Translations under genes and position numbers: made by a program | In this document: positions 25,696-38,470 of the stretch, piece after piece | Layout: each line of letters opens with the position of its first letter | Numbering within the stretch: the stretch's first letter is position 1 | Notes under the pieces: model-generated | The model's input: only the letters and a program-made list of their open reading frames with translations | Told to the model about the DNA's origin: nothing | Database searches by the model: none | Assembly (NCBI GenBank): GCA_001051155.2 | Contig: JYIP02000007.1 | Span: forward strand, 1,924,342 to 1,988,341 | Source: Chrysoporthe austroafricana | Taxonomy: Eukaryota; Ascomycota; Sordariomycetes; Diaporthales; Cryphonectriaceae | DNA: 64,000 nt | Reading direction: 5' to 3'

Positions 25696-28600
25696 CAGTG
25701 CGGTCGTGATGTGCTAGAGCTTAGGGATGTCGGGCCGACGGTGGGGTGGGGATCGAGAATCAGTTACGGGCACTTTGCCTCGGCGCTGGCCTCGTGATGA
25801 TGACTGTTTCATCATAATTGGATTCGCCTCATGTTCGTATCACCACGTATAATCATGTGGACTGACTGCTGACTCTGCCGAGAAGACGTTTCTCAGGATC
25901 TAGGTTCGCATTTTCTTTTGTCTTTCTACACTTTTAGACTGCAGGCGACCATCCTTTCTACTCCCAGGCCCCGGACATAGAATGTGAGACTTGCGTTTGG
26001 AGTTTGTGGCGCCAGCCTGTCCGAGGAGTTTTCGGTAGCAGTACGTCCACTGCTTGCATTTTTAATTTAAATCTGCCATCGGCTTCTGCTTCAGTGGATC
26101 TTCAACCGGATTTTCTGTCCAGGAGCATTGGATCGGGCCGCTCTGGAACGGACTAGCCTACCGGCTTTCAGACTCGGATCATTATTATCCTTTGCCGTAT
26201 TGGTCTTCAGTCGATCCCTGCAATAATTTGAGGACTACTTCAAAGGTCTCGAGCAAATCAAACATAATCATACGTTTGGTGTACCTGGCTTGCCGCCAAG
26301 ATGGAACTGCCCTCCCGAATCATATGGTTCTTGACATGTAGCCATATGTCACAGAAGTTTTGGTATCCCCACGGCTGCCTACTGGTAGTCTGCTGTGTGC
26401 TAATTCCTTCTCCTTTCTTCTCCATCTTTTCTTTGGTGTTCGTGCTGGGAACGCTCGTGGCAAAATTATCATTGTCTTGGGGGAAAGAACTTCGGCGATA
26501 TGATTTGTGTAATATGTACCTTACTAGTTTCAACGGTAGCGGGATCGTCTCCAGTATGATGTTGCAACCATATTCATGGCAATCTACATTGCTTAGGACT
26601 TGTCCCCATACTGCAGGCGGTGCTTCTTTGCTGCCATCCTGGGGTAGGACGCGGGGAGGGCGGACTCCTCGCCCCGAGCGTGCGAGCCGTACACAGCTCG
26701 GCTCACCTCGAGGGACAGGGCAGGTAGTACGCAAGACGGCTGCCTCGATCTCGAAATCTGCCAGACCCCCACCTCAGTAGGGGACCCGTCGCCCGTCCGC
26801 AGGGAGCGGTCTTGTGCAGGTTGCCCCTTGTGCATTGTAGGGCTGAGGGTCTGGCAGGCTCAGCCTTGTCTATACGGGGGCCACCAGGCGAGCCGTGCGC
26901 ACGTCTGGAGGGCAGATAGCCCTGTAGGTTTTTTGTTGTTCCATTGTTCACAGGCATTTAGAGATGCACGATCTGAACGCTTAAGAAATCAAGTGGAGGG
27001 TGGCGATTACTCCACAGTATGTGTGGAGGCAGAGAGGGGCCACCGGAGGTACCCCCTGCTGGCTTTCAGAATCACTTCTAGGCCTTGCTCTAGAGCCTTT
27101 CCAGAGCTATTCCCCGCGATTCTTTGCCTCTTCTCGAAGCGAACCCACCGGCTCCCCAATTACATCCCAGCATGAGGCATCTAGGCGTGCCAGCGATGAC
27201 ACCACCAAGCCCTCTGCCGATCCCCTGCATAAGCATCCCAACTGACCCCGCACAGCCGTATCTCGACGTGATGGGCGTTGGGAGGGAGATCTCGGTGAGC
27301 GCTGAGGATCTATAGATGAAGTGCTGATGAATACTTGAGGAATCGCGAGCAACCCACCGTTCGACATAGCCGGACGGCCGCACAATGGTTGTTTCCGTCA
27401 TGGCACAGTCAGAGGTCACGAGAGGAGCTCTTCAAGACTCCGAGAGGCTCGATCCTCAGATTCCAAGACATACGCAAGCCTTCTTGCCTTAATTCCAAGT
27501 GGCAGGCTAGGACTAGCTGAAAGGTAGGTAGTCATCCCGTAGACTTTCACTAGAGTACATAGCAGCTGATTACTACATGTGTGCATGATCTCGTCGGAGA
27601 CTGATCCGACGAGACAGCAGGGGTCTGAATGCAAATGTGGAATGCATCAGCGACTTCAAGCGCACGAATGATTTCCTAGCACTTATCAGCAGTGGGTTCT
27701 GACAGTGAGTGAGTCACCAGACAACCCGCCGAAGCCACTGCTTTAGGTCTCAGTCAGCCCTTCGCTGCAATTGTGTGCCAATTGACCCAGAGTATAGTGG
27801 AGGTGATTAGAAATGTAGGCCGAAGCAATGTGATTTGCATATGATGGCATCATCTCTGAACCCTCTTGTCCGTCAATACGTAGACAAAATGCAGAAAGAC
27901 CTTAAAAAAAAAAAAAAAAAGAGGAACTGGTTTCAATGGGGGTATGACTGCATCAAGAGATCACATCTTTCCAGTTCGGGGGAGAAAGGGGGGGGGGCAA
28001 AGAAGACAATTCTACAATGCAGCACGGCAGCAGGAATACAACGCTGGCCTATTGCATCTCGGTGTGTGCAGTGAGGCGGACTAGGGCGGCCCTCAGGCTG
28101 GCCAGTGTTGAGAAATGTGCAGCAAAATGACGGGGTATCCAACAAAAGGACCACATGAGATGCAAACTTTGAATTCAACACTTATCGAAACAGGAATTGT
28201 AGTCAGATTGGTGCTCCCCCCCCCCTTTCTGCAAATAGATGCACCTACCGTAGAGCCTGCTTTGGGGTCGCAGCCACGCAGGCATTACGAGAGCTGGAGG
28301 CGGGCACCTGCCCGTGGTGTAAGATTGCTAGGCACACCTAGGAGTCGCATTGAAAAGGCAGCATATTGCCCGGACTCTTTGCGTTCCATAAACTGCACTG
28401 CATGGACGCAAATCCCGTCCCAGGTTGGAAGAAAACATGGAAGGTAAGGCGTCGAGGATGGAAGGATCCGTACTAACTTGGGGTCGGGAGGTTGGGGGGA
28501 AATTGTGGGGGCTGTATCAAAGAATCTTCGGTCTTTTGTCAGGCACTCGTTTCGTGTGCTATGCACCTCAGCATCACACACAGATACTGCCTGTGTATAT

Positions 28601-30837
28601 GCAGATCCTCTGGTAGCACTGGATACCACGATCTGGCCAAATTTTCTTTGCCTTTCCGGACAAACTCTCATGGCGATGTCCGAATTCCCCGAGACTACCA
28701 GTCTCTAGAGGGCGTATGAGATGCATACTGCACTGTGTGGATTTCTCACCGCTCGGAGTCCACAGGGACGATCGATGACAAATGAGCGATACATTGTTGC
28801 CTTACAATGGGAATGTCGCCGATCCCAGGTTGGGGAAGGAGGGAAAATTAAGAGCTTCCGGATTCGTCAGACCGCGAATCTGGGCAGCCCGTTCCACTTC
28901 CCCGCCGGCTGAAGAATGTGACACGACACAGACAATGCTCCAACCTGGGGATCTTGCTGGAGGGAATATCGTGAATCGAACTTCATCTTGATGTAAGAGG
29001 CGTATCTTGCCAAACTTGGTGAAACATTGTGCAATGTCCCGAAAGGTCTCGAGGCATTCTCGGGCTGAAAACCGGTCAAGCGAGGCTGAGACCCCTGGGC
29101 AGAGGAGGCTGAATTTGGCGGGGATATTCTTGTAAGGGCGTCAGAAGTGCTGCAAACTCATTGGGCAAAGTGCAGGGTATGTATCACTATACCATACAGG
29201 TCCTCTGACAATGTACCATGACATCCGTCAATGTTCTGAAGCGAAATTGCTCGAAGAGCCTGATCATAAGAAGAGCGAAGAAGGCAACCATGCATGATGC
29301 AGGCCTTCTCATCCTTCAGCCGAATTTTGGTTCGTGCTTGTCGGTCCTCACTGTGTACCTCGATGAAATAACACTTTCTGCGACTCTGATGGGCGGGAGC
29401 GGTCAGACTTTGCGTTACAACCGGCTTCGAGACAAGGAGTGGATGGGGGCAAGGACGCCAGGAAGACCGATGGTCAGGCTGAAACTGCACAGCGGCCAGT
29501 CAAGGGGGCCATGCGACGTGTGGGATAGGAAATGGAAGGACGGACCGGGGGAGGGGGCGATGTGAAGGTGAAGGATAAGTTGAACGGCAGAGGTAGGTGT
29601 AGTTGGTCGTGAGCTGGAGTGCCCGTCGACCTTGAGCACAACCGTTAGGGGCGAGTGTTGGTCGGCGCAGCAGGCAGCAGTACCCAGGCAGCACACCACA
29701 CCCCAGGCGGCCAAGCTGGGCAGTTCGGTTGGCAACGAGTGAATGCAGAGACTTTGGGGTCCCATGATGTCGCCGAGAAAGGCTGTCTCTTTCGACCGAA
29801 GCTCCGCCCATATTACATGCTCTCGCGTCGGTGATGAGGAGTTGTTTGTAAGGAGAATGGTGAATCTTGCCTCGGAGAAAGGACACCCAGGGGTCAGATG
29901 TTGTGTATCGAAAACAACTAGTTTTTCGACATGACTTATAAGTGGTCGACGCTGGGCATCTGGAAGTATCCGCGACTTGTTGTGCTTGGCATAGGAATTG
30001 ATACATTGTGGATGCGAACCGTCTCGATGGCGATGGCCCCGGGCACTCATGTCCCAGTCACCACAGTAGAGCCCCTGGACATGGTGTAGACTGTGGCAGA
30101 TGACGATGTTCGCCTTTCAGTGGGCTTTTCCTCCATTGTGTAGACATGACGGATATCATATCCGTACCATGGTGTCCGAAGTTGAGTAGATGTGATACAA
30201 AGTCAGCTCGTTGTATATCGACATTTCCGAGGCACCAGGTCGACCCACCAGGCGGGTATCTGGAGGATCTCCGCTAGCACTCGAAGCTTCCTTCTCCAGT
30301 CGGTCGGTCCAGTCGTTTGGGTGTCGCCGGCGTAGGAGGTGGAAGTTCCTGCCAAGCTGCCTCAAAGGTCGGATTAGGAACGCGATCCTGAAGAGGGCGA
30401 CCCAAACCGGCTAGGAGAGAGACCGATGGTATCATCCGTCCGTCGGAGAGATCCGCAAGGTGATAGTCTGTCGTGTTAATACCACTGCCTCATCTCCGGC
30501 ATGCCGTTGAGAAAGCCTACGAGGGACGACAGGTCGACATCTAGATGAACATACCATGCGATGCCCATGTACTCTCACGGATCCTGCGACTGCAACAGAC
30601 TAACATATCTGATGGCGAGTCTGGTGCCAATGAAGGTCGAGTGTTGTCGTCACTGTCGAGCCTCCAGGGATGAGATGAGAGCAGAGTTCCGGGAGGGCGT
30701 CACGTGCTGGCCGTCGCCTCTAGTATAGGCACGCACAACAAGCGTCCCGCGGCCCCTCCACAGCCTATGCGATAGTAAGTGCCTAGTCGGGCTTCCAATG
30801 AAAAAGTGAGGTGAGTCCCTGGAAGTCAGGAGGGTTG

Positions 30838-30860
30838 GCTGCTGCTGCTGCTGCTGCTGC
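30838..30860. repeat. GCT trinucleotide repeat
   Basis: Nearly eight units of GCT in a region without a supported gene. In one plus frame it reads poly-Ala or poly-Leu, on the minus strand poly-Ser or poly-Gln. Confidence 0.9.
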
Positions 30861-32862
30861 CAATCAAAGGCGAACGAGGACGCCGATGTCGACTTGTGGG
30901 CAGGAGGAGGCGCTGCGCGCAGCCCAGAGCTACCCGGGAGTTGCAGGATGGCAGAGTGCCATCTCGGCTCATGAGCACGCATTTCGAAGAACTCCCCGTC
31001 CTAGTTCCTCTGCACGGCCCTGATGTAGCGTCGTAGGTCCCCGGCCGGCGATCATGTCGAGATGGGGATCGATCGCACGGAAGAGTTGCGCGCAGGACCA
31101 GCCGCCGAGTGGCGTTGCGAGAAGCCATGGCCGTCACGGCCGGTGCGGGTAGCGCGGCATGAGGACAGTGCGGAACGACGTCCGCGTAGGATGGGTGGGT
31201 GGGTTGATGTGATGGTGGCGGCGGTGGTGCTGTGTGCTCGTCTGAAGAATGCGTGGCGGTGGGGGTCGTTCATGCGGCTCAAAACCCCGATCGAGCTCTC
31301 TCCACTGGCACGATGCGTTGTCGACCCGTACACGGCCCGTCGTTAGCGCCCGGGTGCCCCATCCGTGGGTCCCCTTTAGGCGCCGTGGGCGCGCCCAGTG
31401 CCGTGCGCGGGGCCAATGAGGGTCCCCAGCTTCCCGCTCTGTCGATTGGCGGCGACCACATACGCCGCCTCGACACCACCGAGACTCCGCGAGTGTTCTA
31501 TGCTACCTCCTCGCGTCCCCAACAACGGTCCTGCCGATCTTGCCAAAACAGCAACTGGTGCAGATTCACCACACGGATGCAGGCGAGTTCTGACAGGTCT
31601 TGCACAGGGCGACACGATTGCCATTCCGGGCAGCGAGGATGGTGGGCCCTCTCTCGGTGCATCCTGGTGAGGGTAAGGTCGGGTCCTGACCACCATCTCA
31701 GATCGGAGTCACGGGTTGCGCCTCAGGTGGCGATGGCGCTGGACATGCTGGCGAGTCTGAGTAATCCAAGCAGCGGACTATTGACGCAAGGATCATGCAC
31801 GTCGTTCTGCTTCCGGAAGCACAGGTGCCATCACCAGAGAGATGGCCGCAGAGACGGTCTGGAACGTCACCGGTACTCACGCCACTTCGACGGCAAGCTG
31901 TGTATGACTTGGCCGCCGCCCTCTCTCTCTCTCGGCTATTGCTGATGGCTGGCCTGTGGACTGATCAAGGTGTTGAAGGGCGCGAGTGTGCCAATCCACT
32001 GATCCAACACGTCTCGTACACGGCTGTGTGCTCGCCAGATCTAGTGTGGGATCCTGGTCGTGTGGTGGGGGCAGCAAGCCACGGCCCTCGCTGGTGAGAA
32101 GCAGGCAGTTAGAGCAGCTCGGCGCAGACCGTCCTTCTTTAGTGTGCAGTGGTGTTTCACCTCTCCCAGTATAAGAGTGCCCTCTCGTCTCCCTCGCTCT
32201 GCTGCTCCCTGCCTCCTCCTCGAGTCCCTCCAGCGGCCGGCCGTTATCTCTGGAGTTGCTCCCCTCCCTCAGACTCCATGTACGTGTCCTTGGCAACTCG
32301 AACAGGGAGTCAATGCCGTGCCTCCACATCCTTTCGTCCGAGGCTTCGTCTCTGGAGCTTGTGCTGGACCTCTGTTTCCAACATTTAGGCCCTCTCGACC
32401 AAAGCCGCCACGATCTGAAATCGTCGATGTGTCTCGAGAATGTCCACGATCCATCTCAACACCCAGCACGACGATGTTGAGGGCCTTGACTGCCGATGAG
32501 ACAAGGAGCCCCGGTGCCCTTATGCTTTTATCTGTGGTATGCTGGCTGCTGAACCGATTCGAGTCTCGGCCGGTCGCCGCAAAACATACACGCCAGCGTT
32601 TCGGGTCGTTTGGTTTGCGTGGTCAAGAGACGGGACTGTCCATCGCCGTGGCGCTGCCTGTCCTTAGCCCTTCGCGGCATTGCAGGTGGCGCTGCTTACG
32701 TCGTCGAGAGAGACCTGACAACAAATAGATCTGCCTGTGGTCCTATATTATCACCTGTGGGTACCTTCGATCTGTTGACGCTCGCTGCTGCACAGCATTA
32801 GGCCGGCCAACGTTGTAAGGTGGCGATGCAGATGCGTTCAGTCACCGGACTCTGGTTGCTGC

Positions 32863-33060
32863 CTCTTGACAAGATAGTCTAGTCGCGCCTGCAAGGTCCT
32901 CAGAGGCCCGGACGCCAGGGTGGATCCCTCCTACCATCCTCGCAGGGCTCCCACCTCATCTCTGAAGAGCCCTATCACGGCCGATTGCATCTCTAGTTGC
33001 TTTTGGCACGTCCTCGACAGGGCGAACAGCATCTCCCACCTTGTCCAAGGCATGGTTGTC
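32863..33060 (-). pseudogene. Possible relic of a helical protein end, one in-frame stop
   Basis: The minus strand reads MPWTRWEMLFALSRTCQKQL, continues through QSAVIGLFRDEVGALRGW, meets one TAG, and stays open in the same frame to LQARLDYLVKRQQPESGD and a final stop. The amphipathic pattern resembles C-terminal helices seen in some fungal regulators, but I cannot name a family. The stop could come from a C-to-T change of a Gln codon, as RIP produces. It may also be chance. Confidence 0.2.
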
Positions 33061-35393
33061 GACGATGGCTCGCCCCCAATCACACCTAAGTCCTTCCGGT
33101 GACTCTCACAACGACGTGCTTGTCGAAGCCCTTCGGGGGAGGTGGGGTCTGGAGACGACATCGAGATCTGCCAAAGCCCTAGATTTACATCTGCACTTGG
33201 CCACGCGAGCGCAGGGCTGTCCGCCTCACACCGACATGGCCTCTGTAGATACCAGGGCTGGCGCGGTCTGGCAGTCAGCATTGCCATGTCATCGTGGCAA
33301 GCAGCACATGCAGCTCTGGAACCCCGTCAGAACTTAATTCTGCAGATTTGGACACATCTCTCCATGGCGTGTTGACTTGAACCTTCTTTGAAAGTCTTAC
33401 TGATGATGAAGGCTCCTCGGGACGGGGCAGTCTAGCTGCCTAACTCGTCTGATCTTGTTCGTGGTAGGTGAGTAATTGCAGCGGCCTCGGATGGCCAGTC
33501 GCTGCCTGAAGTGCTGCTTCCACCAGGCCGGCTCCTTGCAGCATTTCGCATCTTCTGCTGCTGGAAGAATCATACGGAGACAAGCAAGTCAGTCTTTGCT
33601 GGTCTCCAATCATTTGAAATGCGGCGGTGGCGGATTCGGTGAAGTTGATGCCACGAAAATAACTGTTGCATCCGAACGTGGTGAGTCACCGAATTATGAA
33701 GAGAACCAGCGCTGGGAAAACGCCAGAAACATATTTCCCATCGGCTCGAAAGGGATGGGTCAGCTGACCAGCAGAAGCAAGGCTTGTGTGAGTGTCTTGC
33801 GGCTCGAACTGGTTCCGCTGGTTTCCGCCCAAGAACCGTCGGGCAGCAGCGTGACCAGAGGGATCCGCACCGCAGTTGGGTCACATGTAGAGGGGTATGA
33901 GCGAAAATAGAACGGACTGGACGTTCGTGACTGGTTCCATATCCCCTGGGTCCTCGGACGCTCTTCGAGTTGTTGTAATCCAGATAACGCCTGCTCACTA
34001 CTGATGCGAAGCTGGGACGGTCAATAAAGCAGGGCTCCATGCGGGCCTCCGGCGGCCTCTGGCGAGGAATGGAAAAACCGTGAGGTGTCACAGACCAAGT
34101 GGACAAAGAATCGGAACCAAGGAGGGCGGCCCCCAAAGCAAATACGTCCAGACCCTGCCGTTCCTAGGAGCCCGGTGGTTTTTTTTTTAGGCCTCCGGAG
34201 AGATCGACAGCCTGTTGCTCCTGTCATCGTGCAACCAGAAACACGCTCCTATGGGTGTCTTTCCCTGATGGCCGTTGTGACAAGCCCGCATGCAGGACAA
34301 CTCAAGACGCCCTACAGGCCCAGCAGCGTCTCTGGCCCAGCCGAGGTGTCATCTTGAGGCCCCGTGCTCGTCCCCTAGATCGCAGGACAGGATCGCATGT
34401 TAGAGGCTTCTAGCCAACTCGGTCCCACCCTCGTTAGCCGTCCCGCAAGGCAGACAGCCAACAGTGCAGTAGCGAGTCTTCAGATCTCCAGATGCCTCCT
34501 GTCCTGCGGCAAGCAAGCTCTGCATATCAGCCGTGTTCCGGGCCATCGGCGTTCTGACTGGTCGAATGAGGGAGGGTGGCCCAGGTTTGCTGCCAACAAG
34601 ACGCGAGGCATCAAGAAAATTCGGGGCTCTCTTCACTGCCCCCCTGGCCTGACAAGACGTGCCTCGCCTCGGTCAGCCCAGTCGCCTGTGTGACTTCGAG
34701 GGCATCGATAGTGCAGGTCCCATGCTATATTGCACACACTACCGGCATCGCCACAGACAAATGTGATGGGCGGGCGTCTGGTGGTCGGGAGATGTAAGCG
34801 CGCCCGCGGGCGTACACAAACGCGCTTCAGGACTCTGGCGGTGCTCGGCGCCATCTCGTGATATACGCTAAGCGTCTATGTCCTTGCTTCTCTAGGATTA
34901 GATGCTACCCTGACGCTGATGTCGGTGGTTTCGTTTGGCTTCTGGAGGTTCGCGTGTGGTCCCGGTCCCGCCTCGAGCATGGCCCGCCTATTGATTTGTT
35001 GTGCCATTCGGACAGGGGCTGGCAGTGCTGGTTGCCTTCTTGCCTGTCGAATACATTGTCTGGCCTCACTTCGCGTGCGCCTCAGCTCCGGACGCATTAG
35101 CCTCCAAAGAAGCAACCGGAACGCTCTGCCACCTCCCACCAATACTCGGTCCTGGCGCCACGGGCAGCGCAGCACAAGTGAGGGACAAGTCCTAGGCGCT
35201 GGCTTTTCAATAAATACCTCCATAAATACCTCTTCGGCGGGTACATGGAGTCCTCCCCACGACTTTTCGCCCATCCAGACATCTCTCTTCTGTGCATACT
35301 CATCAACAGCACTGTCTCGTTGGTGAAAACTGAGCGGTCCCTGGTCTTTCTAAGCGTTTTTCTCAGACGTAGAGCGATAGAACATTAACGAAA

Positions 35394-36257
35394 ATGGGAC
35401 GATCATCCAAGCGTCAGGTGTCTGCCTCTTCCGGAACGCAGGCGCCGCCACGTGCCCGGAATCCCACAACACACAACGAGTAAGTGACGTTGGTCAGCCG
35501 GCGTGCAGCCCCCTCGGACCTCGCGGCTATATATGTGCACCCACAGCCTGCTGATCATCTCACGCAGCTCGAACTATGGGAGTTACTCTTCTGAGCAGTA
35601 CCCACCACGCGCGAGCGATGCCCAGGCCTCATCCGAAGGCCGACGCGTCGATGACAGCTTCCAACGCTATCGCCAGCCACAGGATCCCGCCGAGTTCCAG
35701 CGCGGCCTCTCACAGAGACAGAATGTAGATCCATCCGTGGTCCCCAGTGGAGGCTCATATGGGTCGGGAAATTCGCAATGGCCCCATGCCGGATCCTGGT
35801 AAGGCTTCCGAACAACGTGCTTGGCCGCAAGCTGATCTTGACTTAGGGATGGCCATGACAATACGCCTTCCGGCTATCCTCCCGCCCGTGAATCTTACAG
35901 GACTGTGAATCAATACCATAACTCGGTAAGGACACAACAGCTCTTGAATGCGAAGGAATCGTGACCACCGCGTACTAACGGCGAGCCAAGACAGTGCAGA
36001 CCTTTTCTAATGCTCCGGTCCATCACTATGCTGAGGCCCCGCCAACCCGACAGTACGGAGGACGCCCAGCCTACAGAATGCCCCCCTATGAAGGCTCCTC
36101 GGCGATTCGTGGTATCGGCACCAGCGACGTCTTGACGACTCTCCCGATGCGATACCCAGAGGAGCTCGATGACGACTTGGGCATGACCACGCCCCCTGAC
36201 AACAGCTTCGGCTTCTATAGCAGCAACAACAACACAAGGTCTGGAGGACGTCGCTGA
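35394..36257 (+). CDS. Disordered Tyr/Ser/Gly/Gln-rich protein, four exons, unknown function
   Basis: Hypothetical protein of 217 aa, joined as 35394-35479, 35568-35798, 35847-35925, 36000-36257. I do not recognise a family. A basic N-terminus (MGRSSKRQ) is followed by a low-complexity body rich in Tyr, Ser, Gln, Pro and Gly, and a C-terminal part with YPEELDDDLGMTTPPDNSFG and a basic end SGGRR. No signal peptide, membrane segment or catalytic motif is visible. Three introns (88, 48 and 74 bp) have GTAAGT/GTAAGG donors, keep the frame and remove all stops, so the gene is probably real and under selection. Intron 3 carries a perfect TACTAAC at 35974. Its acceptor may be the CAG ending at 35999 or the AAG ending at 35990, which would add three residues; intron 1 has an alternative in-frame acceptor ending at 35546. 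Composition resembles that of proteins forming condensates, which is inference only. Confidence 0.65.
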
Positions 36258-38184
36258 GAAAGAAAGAAGGGGGAAAAAGACAGGAAAAGAATGATAAGAA
36301 TAAAACAAAAAAAGATCAACCGGGCTTTAAATCTATCACTGCCACCGGCGAAACGGGGAATAAGATAGACAAAATTTTCAAGGGTGATTCAAAGACGAAA
36401 GGGATTGGAGCTCAGGCACGAAGAGAGAGAACTCTCACATCTCCCGACAACATCGCCAGGCATTCATTCGTCTTTAACACATTACATCCCTAAAAACCCG
36501 TGCCTCGGCACACTTTCCACAACTTCATCTAGTTTCGAGAAATGGCAAGTGCCTTTGTTCTTACCTCCGGCCGAGGCCCCAAGCGTGGCCAGCCCGGAGC
36601 AGTTTCATGTTAGGGATCATTCACCGTGGAATATAGGTCGTCAGCAAGACTCACTAGCTGAACTTTCCTTGCATGGGTTATTCGCTCTTTCATCCGTTAT
36701 TGATGGTGTTTCATTTATTCGATGACGTTATTAGTCACACACGGTCTGTACTCCCAGCGTCTTTATCAAAATCCAATGATCAAGGCTCTAGGGCCTTGTG
36801 GTGTATCGGAGCTCGAGAGCATTTCCAGAATCCGTCGTGGCTTTTCCATATCTGTTCGAGGGGTTTCCTTCTGCTTTGATGGTGGGAGTCTGCCGAAGTT
36901 GCGGCTTGAGAGGTATTTCACCATCAGGAACCAGTGAAAATGTTTTCAGGAAATTCATGTATATGTCCAAGTCGTTGTCATCGCAGCAACGAAGAATACC
37001 CCCGCATCGGTCTTGGGACGTCTCGATAGATGAGGAGACAATGCGGAACTCCGTGACACGAATTCTGTACCTTAATTTATTGGATTTGCAAACTTGACAC
37101 TCATTGTTATCGTTCGAGTCTTTGAATAATTATTTTGTAGACAAGACGGAAATACGGACTGAAGCCAAAAGCGTTAATAGATGGTCAGAACACTGCAAAA
37201 GTTGAATCGCTAGGACCACGAGAACTACTATTGTTTTCTTCAAAATATGCCGTAACGAGACTAAACTTTTTTTTTAATCTTCGCAGCCCACGAGACATCG
37301 TCGAATCAGAGATTAATCATCCTAGTGTTGTGGCAACTTCTAAAACAAAAATTGGTGCCCGATCTATGCATGACTACCCAGATGGTCGAATCCCCACATG
37401 CTTTGGTGTGGCTTCGGAAGAACATCAGCTGTCGTCTTAATAACCTGTTGCCATTTTCAGACACTATTGCATTCATAGCCCTATTGGTGCGTTCTATAGA
37501 CCTACACCACTAAGTCGTCCCAGATCACTTATGTGCTGATTCAGACTGCAGCAGGTAGTCGTTTCCGCCCAACGTACAATGCCGTTCAGCCCAAAGATGC
37601 ACAAGCCCCTCAACATGATTCATAATACTCAAGATGAGCTCACTGACCCATTTATAGCACACCTACTTAAATACCGATGACACAAGACAATGTGACGATC
37701 GCTAGAGACATGGCATCTATTTGATACAGGTAATTCCGTCGACAACCCTCTTATCAGGGCTTTCAGGCTCGTTGAGACGTTAAAAATGCGTTATCTTGAC
37801 ATTTCTGGTTAGCTGGTATCCCAAGCCAAGTGAACAAATCCAAGTGCTAGCTAAGATGATGTTGGTTTAAGGTCTTGCCGCTCTAGAGTAGGCGATCTTT
37901 ATTATGATGCCGGGAGTAGAAGCAGCACATTGTCTAATGAGAGGTGACAGTGTTCGTTTGATGTCACAGCGAGCGTGATAGAGCTAGAACTATGGCTCTT
38001 ACAACCAAGAGACGCGGTATGAAAGCTAAAAAAAAAAAAAAAAAAAGAGTCTAGTACTTGATGACAACCTGGGAAAGAAGGCTCGACCATGGATTAATTC
38101 GGGACGGTTATTATCATGAAATGCACATCTGAAGTAACAAAGCATGTTCTGAAATTGACACTATTACTGTGGGATAGCCAGTAT

Positions 38185-38280
38185 GGGACAGCCAGAGCCT
38201 TTCACTCTGGCATATGGGCACGGGCCAGGATATGGCCCGTATGCCAGGGCAAAGCCATTTCCACGCTCTGGCTGTTGCCC
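38185..38280. repeat. Large imperfect palindrome (hairpin-forming)
   Basis: The outer arms GGGACAGCCAGAG and CTCTGGCTGTTGCCC and the inner arms CTCTGGCATA...CGGGCC and GGCCCGTATGCCAG are inverted copies around a 7-base centre AGGATAT. The left arm has a few extra bases. A second GATAGCCAG lies just upstream at 38173. This could be a small foldback/MITE-like element or a structured RNA. No target-site duplication was identified with certainty. Confidence 0.75.
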
Positions 38281-38442
38281 ACGGCTTTCTTTCCCTCTTC
38301 CCTTCTAGACAGATACAACAACAGACAGCAAATCGAACCCAGTTATCACGTACGTGGTTAAGCCCAGCCAACAGTTACCACCTCTCCGCTGTCGCTCAAT
38401 CAGGAGTGAGCTATATGACCAGCTGACACCACGAGCCCTAAC

Positions 38443-38470
38443 AAAAAAATAAAATAAAATAAAATAAAAA
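38443..38470. repeat. AAAAT pentanucleotide repeat
   Basis: Run of A-rich units, mostly AAAAT, about five copies. Simple repeat in non-coding AT-rich DNA. Confidence 0.85.

Larger units (their letters stand above)
25696..35393. other. Gene-poor block of about 9.7 kb
   Basis: No gene is supported. Long frames such as those at 29415-30050 (-), 31232-31945 (+) and 31877-32329 (-) overlap frames on the other strand and carry no motif. It contains a poly-A tract (27904-27920), a GCT repeat (30838-30860) and a T run near 34181. The minus strand at 32863-33060 reads as a helical protein fragment with a single stop and may be a relic. Confidence 0.45.

Noticed and set aside
29415..30050. Minus-strand frame of 211 codons.
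   Set aside because: No domain, no codon bias, overlapped by equally open frames.
31232..31945. Plus-strand frame of 237 codons.
   Set aside because: Composition irregular, no family resemblance, overlapping frames on the other strand.
32316..32329. A minus-strand stretch reading MWRHGIDS, identical over 14 bases to the Est1-type gene (MWRHGIHS at 24298), suggesting a degraded duplicate.
   Set aside because: Similarity fades within about 35 bases, and neither upstream nor downstream sequence aligns in any frame; a chance match is more likely.
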